From: Urophycis tenuis
Taxonomy: Eukaryota > Chordata > Actinopteri > Gadiformes > Phycidae
Length of the DNA stretch: 64,000 nucleotides
Assembly: GCA_036785325.1 (NCBI GenBank)
Contig: JAXIVH010000002.1
Coordinates: forward strand, 4,681,102 to 4,745,101
Direction: 5' to 3'
Part shown: in pieces, positions 12,012 to 27,062 of the stretch
Layout of the letters: each line of letters opens with the position of its first letter
Numbering within the stretch: position 1 is the first letter of the stretch
Notes under the pieces: generated by a model
The model's database searches: none
The model's input: only the letters and a program-made list of their open reading frames with translations
Told to the model about the DNA's origin: nothing
Program-made: the position numbers and the translations under genes

Positions 12012-15000
12012 CACACAGACGCACACACACACGCACACACACACACACGCACACACACACGCACACACGCACACACACACAGACACACAGACACACGCAC
12101 ACACACAGAGACGCACACACACACACACGCACATACACACACACGCACACACACACACAGACGCACACACACACGGACACACACGCACGGACACACACGC
12201 ACACACACACGCACACACACACACACGGACACACACACACACGGACACACACGCACACACACACGCACACACACACACGCACACACACACAGACACACAC
12301 ACACACGCACACACACACGGACACACACGCACGGACACACACGCACACACACACACACGCACACACACACGCACACACACACACACGGACACACACACAC
12401 ACGGACACACACGCACACACGCACACACACACGCACACACACGCACACACACACACACACACAAACACATGCTCACACACACGGACACAGACGCGCAAAC
12501 ACACGCACACACACACGCACACAACCACACGCACACACACGGACACATACGGACACACACACGCACACACCTAGAATTGCTTGGTGCTAATATCTGTTGT
12601 ACTCTAACCAAACTCTTGCTGATGTCCGACTACAGTAATGCCTCATGCACCACCAACTGCCTGGCCCCGCTGGCTAAAGTCATCCATGACAACTTTGGCA
12701 TTGATGAAGCTCTCATGGTGAGAGCATTCTTTGATCTTATTCATTGTGTATATTTCTTCCGATATTGTCACTGTCAAAAGCCCACAAACAGTAACTTTTT
12801 ATATTTGTGTGTAATTGCAAACACCAGTATAAAGTAGCATTATCAATGGCCCTGTTTACATGAGCTGTGGACGCAACTGTTTTTATTATTTTCACAATTA
12901 GGCAGCAATAGAGTCCCTGCCATTGTTGACAGTATAACCGCAGTGTAACGTTACAAGACCAAAAGTGCCGCGAGATGATAATTTTGCATATATTTGCGTA
13001 TTGAATAAAAGGTAACCAAAGGTAAATCGCACCTAAAAACCTCGAGAGCGCAACCGACCGCCTTCAGTCCGATTGTGTGTCGATGCGCGGTGACCAACCC
13101 GGGCCCGACTCCCTGTGTGTCCCCTGCCTGTAGACCACAGTGCACGCGTACACCGCCACCCAGAAGACCGTGGACGGGCCCAGCGCCAAGGCCTGGCGTG
13201 ACGGCCGCGGCGCCCACCAGAACATCATCCCCGCCTCCACCGGTGCCGCCAAAGCCGTGGGCAAGGTCATCCCGGAGCTCAACGGGTCAGCCACCGGCAC
13301 GCACAGCACGTCACCTCACAGCAGCCCCGTCGCCTGTGGCCCTGGTGGAAGACAGACAGACAGACAGACATACTTTATTGATCCCTGAGGGAAATTGCAT
13401 TCGTCACAATACTCCAGGGAAAAAAAGAGACAGACACTCTACGTATAGTAGAGTGTTAGAATATATAAATATATAATGTAAACCTATGTAATAAAATATA
13501 CAAAAATATACATAAAGAAATTAAAATATACATAAATGTACATACATCCAGGCATACACTAAGAGGTAATGGCATACACAAGGATGTAGCATGTCACATT
13601 TTTTGTAAGACCAGTTGTGCAGAGAGATGACCAGTTATGTAGTGAAATGAAATTACAGTTATGCAATATGAATGGATAACCTGTTATGCAGATGAAAGTG
13701 ACAAATTGTAAAGTTTGATAACCACAGGCAGGAATGATTTCCTATGTCGCTCTGTGGTGCATCTCGGAGGGGAGAGGGGCGGGGCATCACTGATCACTCT
13801 GCCGGGTATGGTTGACACTTGCCTTTTGATTTCCTCTGGCGCGGGACGTGGGCCACATTGTAGGAAGCTGACCGGCATGGCGTTCCGGGTGCCGGTGGCC
13901 GATGTGTCCGTGGTGGACCTGACGTGCCGCCTGTCCCGGCCAGCGTCCTACAGCGAGATCAAGGAGGCCGTGAAGAAGGCCGCACACGGGCCCCTGAAGG
14001 GCGTGCTGGGCTACACCGAGGACCAGGTACCCCCGGTTTGAGTCATCGCTGCAGAGGAAGTGGTCGTCGTTTACCTGTGGGGCCAATTATGTATTCATGA
14101 GGAGGATATCGCATAATGTCATGGGATTTACATTTTGGGATGTCTTCAAAAAAAAACTAAAGTATACATACACATTTTACACATTAAGATGAAACAGATA
14201 CGGTTTACTCTGTTTTATCATTCTGGATTACAAGAGTACTAAGATGCTGTAATACAACAGGTGTAGGCATTAGGCTCTAGAATCTTTAAGAAATAAATAT
14301 TGTCTCCATGCCTCTCTCAATGAAAGCATGCGGATGCAAAACCCCATAAACAAATAATCCCATGAAAATCCCAGTACTGCATCCATCCCTTCAGTAGAGA
14401 GTCCCTACAGAGAACAGCCTTCATTATGTAACCATATACATAGATAGATACATAGATTCACGTATTGCAGCAGTAGCCAAGTACATCAATTTTGCAGATT
14501 AAAATAAAACTCACAAGAAGAAATTTACATCAGACTGTGCGCAGGATCAACCATAGTGCAGCTACATTTACTATTTACATCGTGTAGAAAAAATACAAAT
14601 ATTTTTTTTACAGTTATTTACAGCACATAGCCATGTGGGTTATGTGTTAACTATGGAATATGAATGAAGATGAATATTGTACAAGTAGCAAGCAGGCCAA
14701 GGTACAGCAGCACCCGGTATGTGATGAAGTTGGTGTCGATTTATCTCTTTTGTATAATGCTCTGTATTTTGTTAAATAGCTAAATTTAGGTTACTGGCTA
14801 ATGGAGTTGTTCATGTTCTAGGTTGTGTCCTCTGACTTCATTGGCGACACCCATTCCTCCATCTTCGATGCTGGAGCAGGGATCTCTCTGAATGACAACT
14901 TTGTCAAGCTTATTTCCTGGTGAGTCATTTAAGTCGGTCGACTATGCCTGTTTTTGTACAATTGACACGCAGCACTGTTGTATCAATCGCCCTTCCTCGC

Positions 15001-15084
15001 GTCTCTGTCTCCAGGTACGACAATGAGTTTGGCTACAGCCACCGCGTGGCTGACCTGCTGTTGTACATGCACTCCAAGGAGTAG
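9105..15084 (+). CDS. gapdhs: Glyceraldehyde-3-phosphate dehydrogenase, spermatogenic type (gapdhs)
   Basis: This glycolytic enzyme oxidises and phosphorylates glyceraldehyde-3-phosphate with NAD+ in the cytosol. Ten coding exons join in frame: 9105-9133, 9636-9732, 10251-10357, 11204-11294, 11825-11943, 12636-12717, 13134-13285, 13864-14026, 14822-14919 and 15015-15084, giving 335 residues, the usual length. The NAD-binding NGFGRIGR is at residues 9-16, the catalytic SCTTNC places the nucleophile at Cys152, and His179 lies in the VHAYTATQKT block. FQCMKPAEIPWG, VNEDKYDPSS and the ending YMHSKE match fish gapdhs rather than ordinary gapdh; the long proline-rich N-terminal extension of mammalian GAPDHS is absent, as in fish. 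The start codon lies in exon 2 (acceptor at 9073), after a non-coding exon 1. No disabling change is seen. Introns are swollen by CA tracts and a 22-bp minisatellite. Confidence 0.96.
10466..11110. repeat. 22-bp minisatellite in gapdhs intron
   Basis: About 29 tandem, variable copies of a 22-bp unit of the form 'ctataccactacactagtat' plus 'aa'. Many copies contain the self-complementary core 'ttatactagtataa' or close variants. It fills the intron between coding exons 3 and 4 of gapdhs. Confidence 0.95.
11330..11410. repeat. (CA)n microsatellite
   Basis: Two adjacent CA blocks split by 'cgcacgcata', starting about 35 bp after the end of gapdhs coding exon 4 of the spliced numbering used for 11204-11294. 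Confidence 0.95.
11958..12572. repeat. Long CA/CG-interrupted microsatellite
   Basis: About 615 bp of CA repeats interspersed with CG, GACA and GGACA interruptions. It begins some 15 bp after the donor at 11943 and stops about 60 bp before the next gapdhs exon. The long Cys-Val and His-Thr open frames here are translations of the repeat. Confidence 0.97.
13350..13396 (-). mobile_element. LINE 3' tail with GACA repeat
   Basis: 'tactttattgatccctgagg' followed by 'gaaattgca' and next to (GACA)n is the reversed 3' end of a common fish non-LTR element whose tail reads 'gatcaataaagta' plus a tetranucleotide repeat. Similar tails are at 20775-20818 (-) and 42838-42915 (+). Only the tail is recognisable. 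Confidence 0.6.
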
Positions 15085-15491
15085 AAGACCCTTCCTGCAG
15101 CCACAGGAAGCCACGGACCAACCCTGTAACCCCGCCCCCACCCCCAAACCCCGCCCCCACACACACACACTGACACGTCTCGAGCACCACGGCCCCGCAG
15201 CACCACTGGAGTCGGCAGGCAGCCGAAACGTGTGCTGAGGGGTTGAAATGTTACTCTGTTGTCAAATGTTTAGTTTTGGTTTTCTTTTGCTGATTAGGTG
15301 GTGGGTCAGTGAACGTATGTGTTGTGTCTGTGTGCCTCTCCCAACTCCTGCTGTCTCTCTTTTAAGTGTTGTCATAGCAGATTAACATCCAAACTACTGT
15401 ATCCATTCCTGTCCCCTAACAGTGTGCGTTGAAGGCTCAGTGAACGGAGAAAACGGAGATGTGCTACAGAGCTACTGTAATATTTGCTCAC

Positions 15492-15497
15492 AATAAA
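15492..15497 (+). terminator. gapdhs polyadenylation signal
   Basis: A canonical aataaa, about 410 bp after the gapdhs stop codon, is the first good signal; cleavage is expected near 15510-15520. Confidence 0.8.
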
Positions 15498-16837
15498 CGT
15501 TGCAAAACAACTGAACTGTCTTAATTCGTAGCAGCTGTAGCAGGTACATTTTCAGAGCTATGATGTGAGTACATGAGTCAAATTAAGATTTTAGATCGCG
15601 CCATGCTATTTTCCTGACCAATCAGGGCATCCCTTTCCTGATTTTTTTTCTTTTTTGAATCTATCTTTTTCCTGTCAATCCCAGATGTGTGAAGTGCAAT
15701 GCTTGTGAATGGCAGAGAGACGTGGGGTGGGAGCAGAAAGGGAAGGGAAGTTAATTTGGCTGCTAATTAATATCTAGTAAGATCTGTTCTTTTCTGCTCT
15801 CTCTCATCCTTTGAGATGGGCATAAAATATTTTGGTTAATGATTCAAATGTAATTAATGGGATTTGTATACAAATTTCAAAGTGATAGAGTTTTCTTCTG
15901 ACACATGTCGTTATTGAGCAGGTAAGGCTTGGGCATCTTGCTCAAGGATGTTTATATGACTAAAGATCGAAATCCAAACCAGTAGAGTAGATTATTATGC
16001 CCCCCCCCCCCCCCCAAAGCACACATCCCAGCATTGACATAAACTATGCACTTGGATGTGTAACATCCAAGCACACACTGTATGTTCCAGTGTAACATTC
16101 CAGAATTCACATACGCTATGTACCTGTCTCACATCCCAGCATTAACAAAAACTATGCATCATGAACCAGTGTCACACCCTCGCATTAACATGCCCTGTAT
16201 GTAGCAGTGTCACATCCAACCATTAATATAGACTGTATGCATACCAGTGTAACTATTCTAGGACACCAAAAACCTATAGAAGACCACCTGTTACATCTAA
16301 AATGTATTTTACATTAATCAGCCATTCATGGCTACCATCCATTAATTATGTATAGCTATAGGCTAAAATACAGCATAATAATAATAATAATGCATTTTAT
16401 TTAGAGACGCCTTTCAAAGCACTCAAGGACACCTTAGACAAGTTAAAAATAAGTAACAAGTAACAGTGGCATACTCTGTCAGTGTGTGACAGAGTATGCC
16501 ACTCACTATTCCCACTGCTTATTTCAGAAGACAAAGCAACAAATCTAACAATTTATAAACATACAAATAGTACACATCATTAGTAAATATTATCAATCTG
16601 TGTGTTTGAAAGAAGGTCTTTTATATTTTCTATATTTTTCTAACATGCTAAGAACAAATCACGATGTGAACACATTTTCAAAAAACTCAATGAGGAACTT
16701 TTCCGCCATTGTTTGTGTTGAGAACCAACCAAAGTCATAAACCATTTGAATATGTATTTGTTATATAACGTGGAAGGCATTTAGTTAAAATCTTAAAGTT
16801 GTTTTATGTTTAGATTCGAGTATTAGCATGCAGTAAT

Positions 16838-17275
16838 CATCATCTGAAGGATTCAAATGCTGTGATTTGCTTGTAGCCTTATTTGCCTCAAGAGACTGAT
16901 CATATTTGAATGTCAATGGACTAAATGCATGACTAAACTTCTTTACTTTGCATTTTTCCATGTCACTTGTTTTTCTCTCCATAGAAGTATTGCACTGGAC
17001 AATTTACACCAGGCAGTGGTATTAAATCATTATGAAAAATCTCTATAGAGGACATTCCAAAGTGAAATGGTTACAAATGTGGCAATTCATAATATTTGTC
17101 ACAACTCCCAAGACAGCTCAAGTCTACATATGGAAATGTGGGGAACACATAAAACAAAGTGTATATAACTGCAGTTCCCCTTGAAACCTCCTGGTTGGAG
17201 AACACATCTAAATCAGCTTTGCATGTCCCTTGGATTGCAAATGGATTAAAAAAAACTGGTTGGATCTATATGTAC
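16838..17275 (+). pseudogene. Relic 3' flank of a lost lectin-gene copy
   Basis: 16855-16895 and 19873-19913 share 'tgtgatttgcttgtagcc' followed by 'atttgcctca', then 'ctgatcatatttgaatgtca' in both. Some 340-370 bp further on, 17232-17265 and 20218-20275 share 'tgtccct..gattgc.aatg' and 'actggttggat'. The order and spacing agree, so the upstream segment is a diverged copy of the 3' UTR and flank of the lectin gene. No lectin exon is left in front of it. Confidence 0.6.
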
Positions 17276-17459
17276 TAACACCACCCCACATGCCCACCAC
17301 TGTAATAACAGCCAATAACCCAACTCAACACACATTTTCATCAAGAAAAATGTCACCCTCATACAAGATTACATAATTGTTTGCAAATAAGGCATGCCAT
17401 ATACAGAAAGTCATAACGTCAGCCTGAGATACAGAAATAGAGACTATGCTAGGCTACAT

Positions 17460-17606
<147 letters not shown>

Positions 17607-17922
17607 CATACACAGGTTTGTAAAGAAGAAAACAACGTCACTGGTCACTTCTGGTAAGAGGTTCTGCTGGGGAGAGATTTGACTGTTCAGCTGAATGCAT
17701 TCAGGTGTGGCTACTAGGTAGCAGGTATTGAACACATCCACCCTCAACGTATAGCCATCAGAGGGAGGACTATAGCATTATGACTTGCTGCTGGAGATTG
17801 GTCAGAAGCTACCACATCCAAAAAGCAGGATTCCAAGCTTAAGAGTTTCTTTTTGGCGATTTACTTTCGTTGTTGTCTTCAGTTCAACACCATATAACCT
17901 TGTGCCAAAGCTCTGTCCTGTC

Positions 17923-19829
<1,907 letters not shown>

Positions 19830-20068
19830 GGCTGCAAATGATGAAGAGAATATACCCGCTTAAGAATTTAAATACTGTGATTTGCTTGTAGCCTCATTTG
19901 CCTCATCAAAGCATAGATACTGATCATATTTGAATGTCATGTTTGAATAAGGAATTTACTAGACAAAAAGCATGGCTCTATTTGTTTACTTTATACTAGA
20001 TTACTCAACATATTTTGGGAAACAGAAACTCCTATATAATGATGCCATGATATATATCCAGGTTCAAT

Positions 20069-20074
20069 AATAAA
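20069..20074 (+). terminator. Lectin gene polyadenylation signal
   Basis: aataaa, 240 bp after the stop codon, the first canonical signal downstream of the lectin gene. Confidence 0.65.
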
Positions 20075-21690
20075 CAGAAAGAGGGTTCAGGCGTGAGGTG
20101 AGATTTTTTATTTGTTACATTGGTCAGTAAGATGGCAAAACATTTTGATAAATGGTATTGTATAGTAGTTGGAGTTCTTCTGAGGACACTTGGTTGTGGT
20201 TCATATATCTCAATTGGTTTTGTATGTCCCTCAGATTGCCAATGCATTGATAACTGGTTGGATGAATATGTTAGGGCTGGGCGATATGGCCAAAACAAAT
20301 CCCCGGAAGAATTCTAATTTATGATTAAAATCCCCCCATTAATACGCAGACGTCAAAAAAATTGTTCCAAAAAATGTACTTTCTTTTATTTCTAATTTTT
20401 TTCCCTTAGGGTTAAAATGCAACCAGTAACAGCTAGCCAAAAAGACAATATGGCAGGCCCTGCCATTGTAAACAGTGAACATGTAACATAACATAAAATG
20501 TAACATGACATGAAAAAAATATATTTCTTTAAACACAAGTTGAACATCTTGCTATTAGTAGATTGGAGATAGTTCTGATAAAGTGCAAACAAAACATTCA
20601 ACAGCATTAATTATCAGTGCATGAGAGCATAAGGTGTTTTTTTGTTGTGTTGTTTTAGTTTGAACATCCTCTTTTCTATACATTCTTAGCCAGGAAGACA
20701 TAGATAGATAGACCGACAGACAGACGGACAGACGGGTGGACGGACAGATAGAGATAGATAGACAGACTGACAGACATACTTTAATGATCCCTGAGGGAAA
20801 TTGCATAATTGCATAGATAGATAAATAGATAGGATAGAGATCCCAGGGGAATTTCAACTTATTCATACACATTTTGTGAAAACATTGGCTTTATATGATG
20901 CTTGATTAATTACATCTTGCATTATGCAGTCCAAAGCACTGGACACAGATTGTGGACACACTGGATGTTGGGCCACGCATTTGTGTTTACTTTCTTGCCC
21001 TTACCAACAAACCACGCAAAACAGATCCTTTAAGAAACACCATTATTTATTCAAACATCTGAAAATACATCTTCCGATATTATTGTAAAATACACACGTA
21101 TTAAGTCAATATGGCCATTATTTGAAAAAAATTGCAGTTTTCTGAATCTCACATCAATTGGGATGATCCACTGAGTCACAATACCCTGTTGCTAGGAGCC
21201 CTATTGAAGGTTGTCATACATCACCCAAAAGCAGCACTGAAATAGACCAACAGTCCTCACACATTTACCTTTACGTTGAGACACCACCGTAAAATGTCAC
21301 CTTCAAAACGCAATGAAGAACGTAAAAAAAAAAAAGAAAGACTCACAGAGCTCACAGAAATGACAATGTTCCTGCTGTGGCCCACGGTGTGGCCTACAGC
21401 GTTGACCCCCGTCGAGGGGAAAAAACTAAAAGCAGAAAACATGGCGTTCTACGACAAGTGTTGGACCATGTCTGTAGTGACATAAAAGATGACACGGTAC
21501 GGCATGTTATCACTGCCACGTAAACATAACGCTGAGGTATCCTTTTCAGAAACTTGAGCCCTTCTCATTCTGCCTCAAATAAATACAAACGTACATCTCC
21601 TATATACTGGTCTGGTCTTACATGAACTGCGGCAATCGATGGCAGGAAGGTACCAACACTAAAACACCCTTGAAACAAAGGTCAGTACTT
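20075..21690. other. Convergent intergenic region
   Basis: The plus-strand lectin gene and minus-strand pals2 end towards each other here. No exon is seen. The region holds GATA/GACA repeats (20700-20770) with a reversed LINE tail at 20775-20818; the short frame at 21276-21485 has no recognisable features. Confidence 0.6.
20700..20830 (-). repeat. GATA/GACA repeat with LINE tail
   Basis: Tetranucleotide GATA/GACA repeats run into 'tactttaatgatccctgagg' plus 'gaaattgca', the reversed tail of the same LINE family as at 13350-13396. Confidence 0.6.
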
Positions 21691-21769
21691 TTTATTTTTT
21701 CCAAAAGCTTCGGAAGGAAAACCCTAATTCAGTTTAAACAAGGAAAATATGAATAAATAAGTACACTTG

Positions 21770-21775
21770 TTTATT
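21770..21775 (-). terminator. pals2 polyadenylation signal
   Basis: Minus-strand aataaa, about 220 bp beyond the pals2 stop codon. A second signal at 21691-21696 could also be used. Confidence 0.55.
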
Positions 21776-21992
21776 GTTAGAGGAGTTGCATAGTTCTGCA
21801 GGGAGTTTGAAGATGTGCACAATGAGGCACCCCCTGTGTGTGTGTGTGTGTGTGCGTGTGTGTGTGGTTCAGGGGTTCCCCCACCCAGCCCTATGGCGAC
21901 CTCTCCCGCTCCACGAGCCGAGCAGCAGAAGACAAGAGGTGCCTGTCCAATAGAGGGCGCCAGGGGTGGTTTAAAAAGAACACCCCCCAGAA

Positions 21993-24900
21993 TCAAAAGA
22001 CCCAGCTGACTGGGACCCACTGGGGCTGGAGACACAAGCGCTCCACCTCCTCCTGCAGCTGGTCGAAGGCCTTGTCCAGGTTGTCGTTGACAATGGTGAG
22101 GTCAAAGTAGTGGCTGTACGCCCTGCGAATCCTCGCGCTCTCGTCCACGGTCTTCTTCAGATCGTTCTCCTGTGGGATGAGGAGCAGTGTTAGCTCTGGT
22201 GGGGTGAAGTGTTCTGGTGGGGTAAAGTGTTCAGACGCACTAACCGCTGTTTATTGACCATTTAGTCGTTTGGCTTTTACACGTTTATCCAAAGCATATT
22301 AAGAGTTTTGTCATCGAGGAGCACGTAAGGGGTTACAATTGTTGCTCAGAGATGCCTCACAAGTGGGCTGTGAACGTCGGGGTTCAAACCCACAACTCTT
22401 CATTCAAGGGTATCATGATGATTCAACCTCTGCTTCTCTCACCGTGAGCAGTTTGGTGGTGAGGCCAGCGTCCACCACAGCTTTGTGCATGGCTCGTAAC
22501 GTGTCTAGCTCGGGGGCGGCGATGAACACCACAAATGGCATGAACTCTGCCGTCTTCAACACTTTCAGGGCCTGCGGCACCAAACACATGACAGCAACAG
22601 TGGAGTTGACTGTACCCGGGTGACTTCCCGCACAGTTTGTGGCAAGCTAGATTCCCTAGTCTTACGTGGTGTTCCCCAAATATGGCTTCGTACAATCACA
22701 CATCCCGATTAAATGTTTAAAATTTCCCAATTGTAATTTACAAGTGTCATGGACAACGTTGTAATTGTGAATAGTTGTTGACCAATAATTAGCATGTATT
22801 GCAAGTAATTCCATCATAAATTCATATTTTATGAGTTCATAAAAATACAAAACAATTTCATTAACGTATCCAACACACACACACCCCCCCTCCCCGCCGA
22901 CCCACCTGGGGGTTGACGTCCAGGATGCAGGTGCGGCCCGTCTCCACCACCTCGTGGATGGAGTCCATCTTGGTGCCGTAGAGGTTGCCGTCGTACTCGC
23001 CGTGCTCCAGGTAGCGGCTGTCCCGGATGTCCCGCTCCATGTCCTCCCGGGTCACGAAGCAGTACGCCTGGCCGTCCTGCTCCTCCTCCCTGGGGCGCCT
23101 GGAGGTGACTGGAGGAAGGGGTGGGTGAGAGGCCGGGTCATCCTGAGCGTTGGGGCGGGGAGAGAGAGGGAGTGGCCCCCGTGCCCGAGAACTTAAAGAG
23201 AGAGTCTGCTGCCCGCCCCCCCCCCCCCCGCCCGGTCACTCACAGGGTACGGTGGTGGCGTACTTCAGCGGGTTGATCACGATGAGACGGTTCTTCAGGC
23301 TGCGTCGGCCCACGCCCTGCGCCCCGATCAGCACCAGCGTCTTCCTCTGGAAGGGTGGCATGCGGGCCACCTCCTCGTAGGTCTGCAACTCGTACCGGTC
23401 AAATTCTGACCGCCGGCGGTAGGCAAGGGGGAAAATGGCGACGTAAGCGTTGGCACGACTTTCCTGAACACTGCTTCTCCAGAGATATGTCGCTCTACGA
23501 TGTTTGTGTGTGACGTAAAAATTCCAACAGTAATTGATGGCACACCTGCATTTTTTGAGGTAAGATACATCATTTTTTTCTTCTTTTTCTTTCCCAGTGT
23601 TGTCCCACAGAGCATGCCTAGCAGGGGGGGGGGGGAGAAAAAGCTACATTCAACCAATTGAAGCGGGCACCAGACACACAGTGGACCACAGCGGTCAGAG
23701 CGATCTAACCATCGTCACGTCTCTCGTTACCAACGCCGCAGGGCGCGCCAGGTCCAATACGACCCTTTGTTCTCGTCACAAACCGGCCATTTTGTTTGTG
23801 CGAATCCACCATTTTGGAATGAGTATATATCAGGGCCTTTATACTGTACACAATGCAGCACGAGCAGTTGCCTTGGCATTTGTAGGAGACGGTATGAAAG
23901 GATGATAAGAAGCCAACACGCACCGGAGCTGTCCCAGTCTCTCCTTACAAACGCCTTCCTCTTTTCTTCCAGGAACTGACTGGGGATCAGACCGGTATCT
24001 CCGACCACCAGGTTGGTGGCCTGCGCAGGGTGGAGTGGTGGCCAAACAGTAGAGATGGATGAGATAGCTTGGTCAGTGCTTTTTAGCCTCACGGCAGCCT
24101 TTACGAGCAGACGGCGTGAACGACCCTTTGGCCTGCTTACCTGCCACCAGTTGGGGTCCTCCTTGTTGACCACGTGAAGGATGTCCCCCCTGGAGAACGC
24201 CAGCCCCGCCTCCCGGCAGGGGATCAGGTTGTCCGTGGCGGGGTTGTATTTGAAGTGTGGCTTTAGAAACACCTGCAGGATTTGCACAGTTGACGTTGAA
24301 AACCTTGCGATGAAATCGCAACTGCACATCATTTAAATTGATTGTAGATCTTTTGAAACAGGGTACAGTGAGTGATGCTGGCCTAGTGTTAAGGGGTGTG
24401 TGTGCGCGTGTGTGTGTGTGTGTGTGTGTGTAGGGGGGGAGGTCCTTCCCAAGGGTCTATAAAAGTAACAGTACAGGTGGGAATGCCTTAAGGCGTCGTC
24501 CCCCGACTGTCAAACCGCATACATCATCACACCCCACCCCACCGCCCGGCTCTTACTACTGCTCCTCCATGCCCCAGATGGCATGCGGGGCGTTATTAAT
24601 AGGCCCTCCGCTGGGCTCGGTTACAGTGAAGTGCTGGGCGTCTGAATTAGCACCATGCCACCCAACCCGCCCACACAGCAACCTGACAGGTATGACCCCG
24701 GGCCAACCTGCTGCCACATGCCACACATGCAGGGGCTCGTGGACACCACTAACGCGGCACGCGTGGACAGGCGGCGAGTCGAAGGGGAATGTTTAAAAAT
24801 AGGTGCACATTGGGGAGAGAAATGCTAATGTGTACAGTTAGAGTCGCTCAATGAGGGTAAAGGACACCATGGCCTGGACACCATTCGGCCAGGGAACCTG

Positions 24901-27006
24901 TTGGGGCGGCAGTAGATCCGTGGGTAGAGCGGGCGGACAGAGCGGGTCGTCCACTAACAGTAGGGTCGGCGGTTCGATCCCCTTGCTCCCCCCCCTCCTC
25001 CTCTAACTGTCCACATGTTGAACCCCACAAATGTACTGATTGTACGTCGCTTTGGACAAAAGGGTCTGCTACACGCCCCCCCCCCCCCCCCCCCCCCCCC
25101 CGTTACCTGTTGTGCGGCGGGGGGCTCCCGGTAGCTGGGCAGCACCTTGAGGGTGACCGTGCCGCTGCAGTCCCTCAGCAGGTCCTGCAGCTCCTTGGGG
25201 TCGGCGCCCACCGGCCGGCCGTTCACCTCGTGGATGACGTCGCCGGCGTGCAGCATGCCCTGCCGGTCGATGGCGCTGCCGTGCAGGACCCGCGCGATCA
25301 CCGGCTCCCCGCGCTCCACGCGAAAGGTCACGCCCTGCGGGGTGGGGGGGGGCAGGGGGGAGGAGGGGGTCACCATCGTTTCACACCCACACTTCACAAA
25401 GAGGAAGTCCATTCGACATGGTGGATTAATGTTCCTCTTTAAGTTTCTTCCCCACTGCAGCTGGCCTTATGCACAAGACCCGGACCCACTGTCTCTTACC
25501 CTGACACACTGCGGACATCATGCCTGACATTAACGCACATCCTACCCTCCACAGCTACTTGCACATTCTTGCACCATTGCACTGTTAAAAAAACACTAGA
25601 AAACACTTTGTCGTCTTTCACTGTGTTGATTGTCTATTGTCTATTGTTTGTTTATTGTTTATTGCCATGCACCAATCACCAAGTCAAATTCCTTGTATGT
25701 GCAAACCTACAAGGCAAAAAACATCTTTCTGATTCTGATTCTGAACAAGGCCCAGGACTAGTCAGAATGTGCATTGAGCACTTACAGCTTAATGGAAGTC
25801 TCGGACGCATAGTCCCACCCATAGCATAAAGTAGCCATAGCTAAGTGTGCACAAAAGGCTTAAGCGGACAGACCAGTGGTTCTCCAGCCTTCTTCTGGAT
25901 GCCGATCACCCTGACAGCGTCGGGGGGCACGAGCGACCCGCTCAGGGAGGCTCTGCTGCTGGCCAGGGCTTGAGGCATCTCGTAGGCCTTCGCAGCCACT
26001 TTGTCATGGGCCTCGATCAAGGACTGCCAAAGAAGACCCATGAGAGTTAGAGACCACAGAGTATGAGGAAGAACAGCAATCGTGGACAAAGATTTTGATT
26101 TACAGTGTTTACTCCAGTATCCCCCCCCCCCCCCCCCCCCCCCCACACACACACACCCAATAATATCACATAGTACTAACCAACAGAAAATTGCATTTAC
26201 AATTCCTTAACAACATAAAACATTTGATCTTTTTTATAATTAAATGCACAAAAGTCACAAAAGTACACACAGAGCGAGTGCTGCTCTTACCTCAGGAGCG
26301 GAACATGCAATGAGTCTGACATTGTAAAATGCATCACACAATCTAAGCGTTTACAGAAACACTAGCTGACCGGGCCTTCCCCCCCGCCACCGCCCCTAAA
26401 TTTACCCACACCCTTCAGAGCCTGCTATTGGGTAAAAGCTAAAGCTCCTCCCACAGCCTGGGCCCAAGCCCTCCTCCCACACAGCAGTAGCTTCTTACTG
26501 GCTGACGGCGCAAGTAGGAGGAGAGACAAAGTGAAGCCAGCAAAGCATCCAAATGCCCTTTTTCCATTGCATAGTCCGGCCTGATCAGATTCACTGACTG
26601 ATCGATTCTGATAAACTAACAATTAGTATAACAATATAATAGTCAATATAGTCTAAAGTCTTTTGTGCGGTGTAAAAAGCTACTTGTGATCCTCCATTAA
26701 CTTGGGATCAGGGCCAAATCGGTGTCTTGTGTAAAATGGGTGAAGCAGCAGGACGGCACAGAGGTTTGATGACATATGTGATGTGATATGTGATATGTGA
26801 TATGGTGATAATATGTAACACTAGGGATTTAAAAAGCAGCTAGCAGCGGCTAGCGGAGTTGAAGAAGAAGACGCAACGCGAAACTGCGTCCTGCTCTTCT
26901 CTTCCAATTTCTCCTCCAACGTGGCGCTAATTGCACAAACACGTTGCCAACGTCATGTTGAGTACGCTGTGCGTCATGACACAGCAACTTTGCTTGTGTT
27001 TGCAGA

Positions 27007-27062
<56 letters not shown>

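Noticed and set aside
11753..12611. Long open frames of Cys-Val or His-Thr repeats on both strands
   Set aside because: They are six-frame readings of the CA/CG microsatellite in a gapdhs intron.
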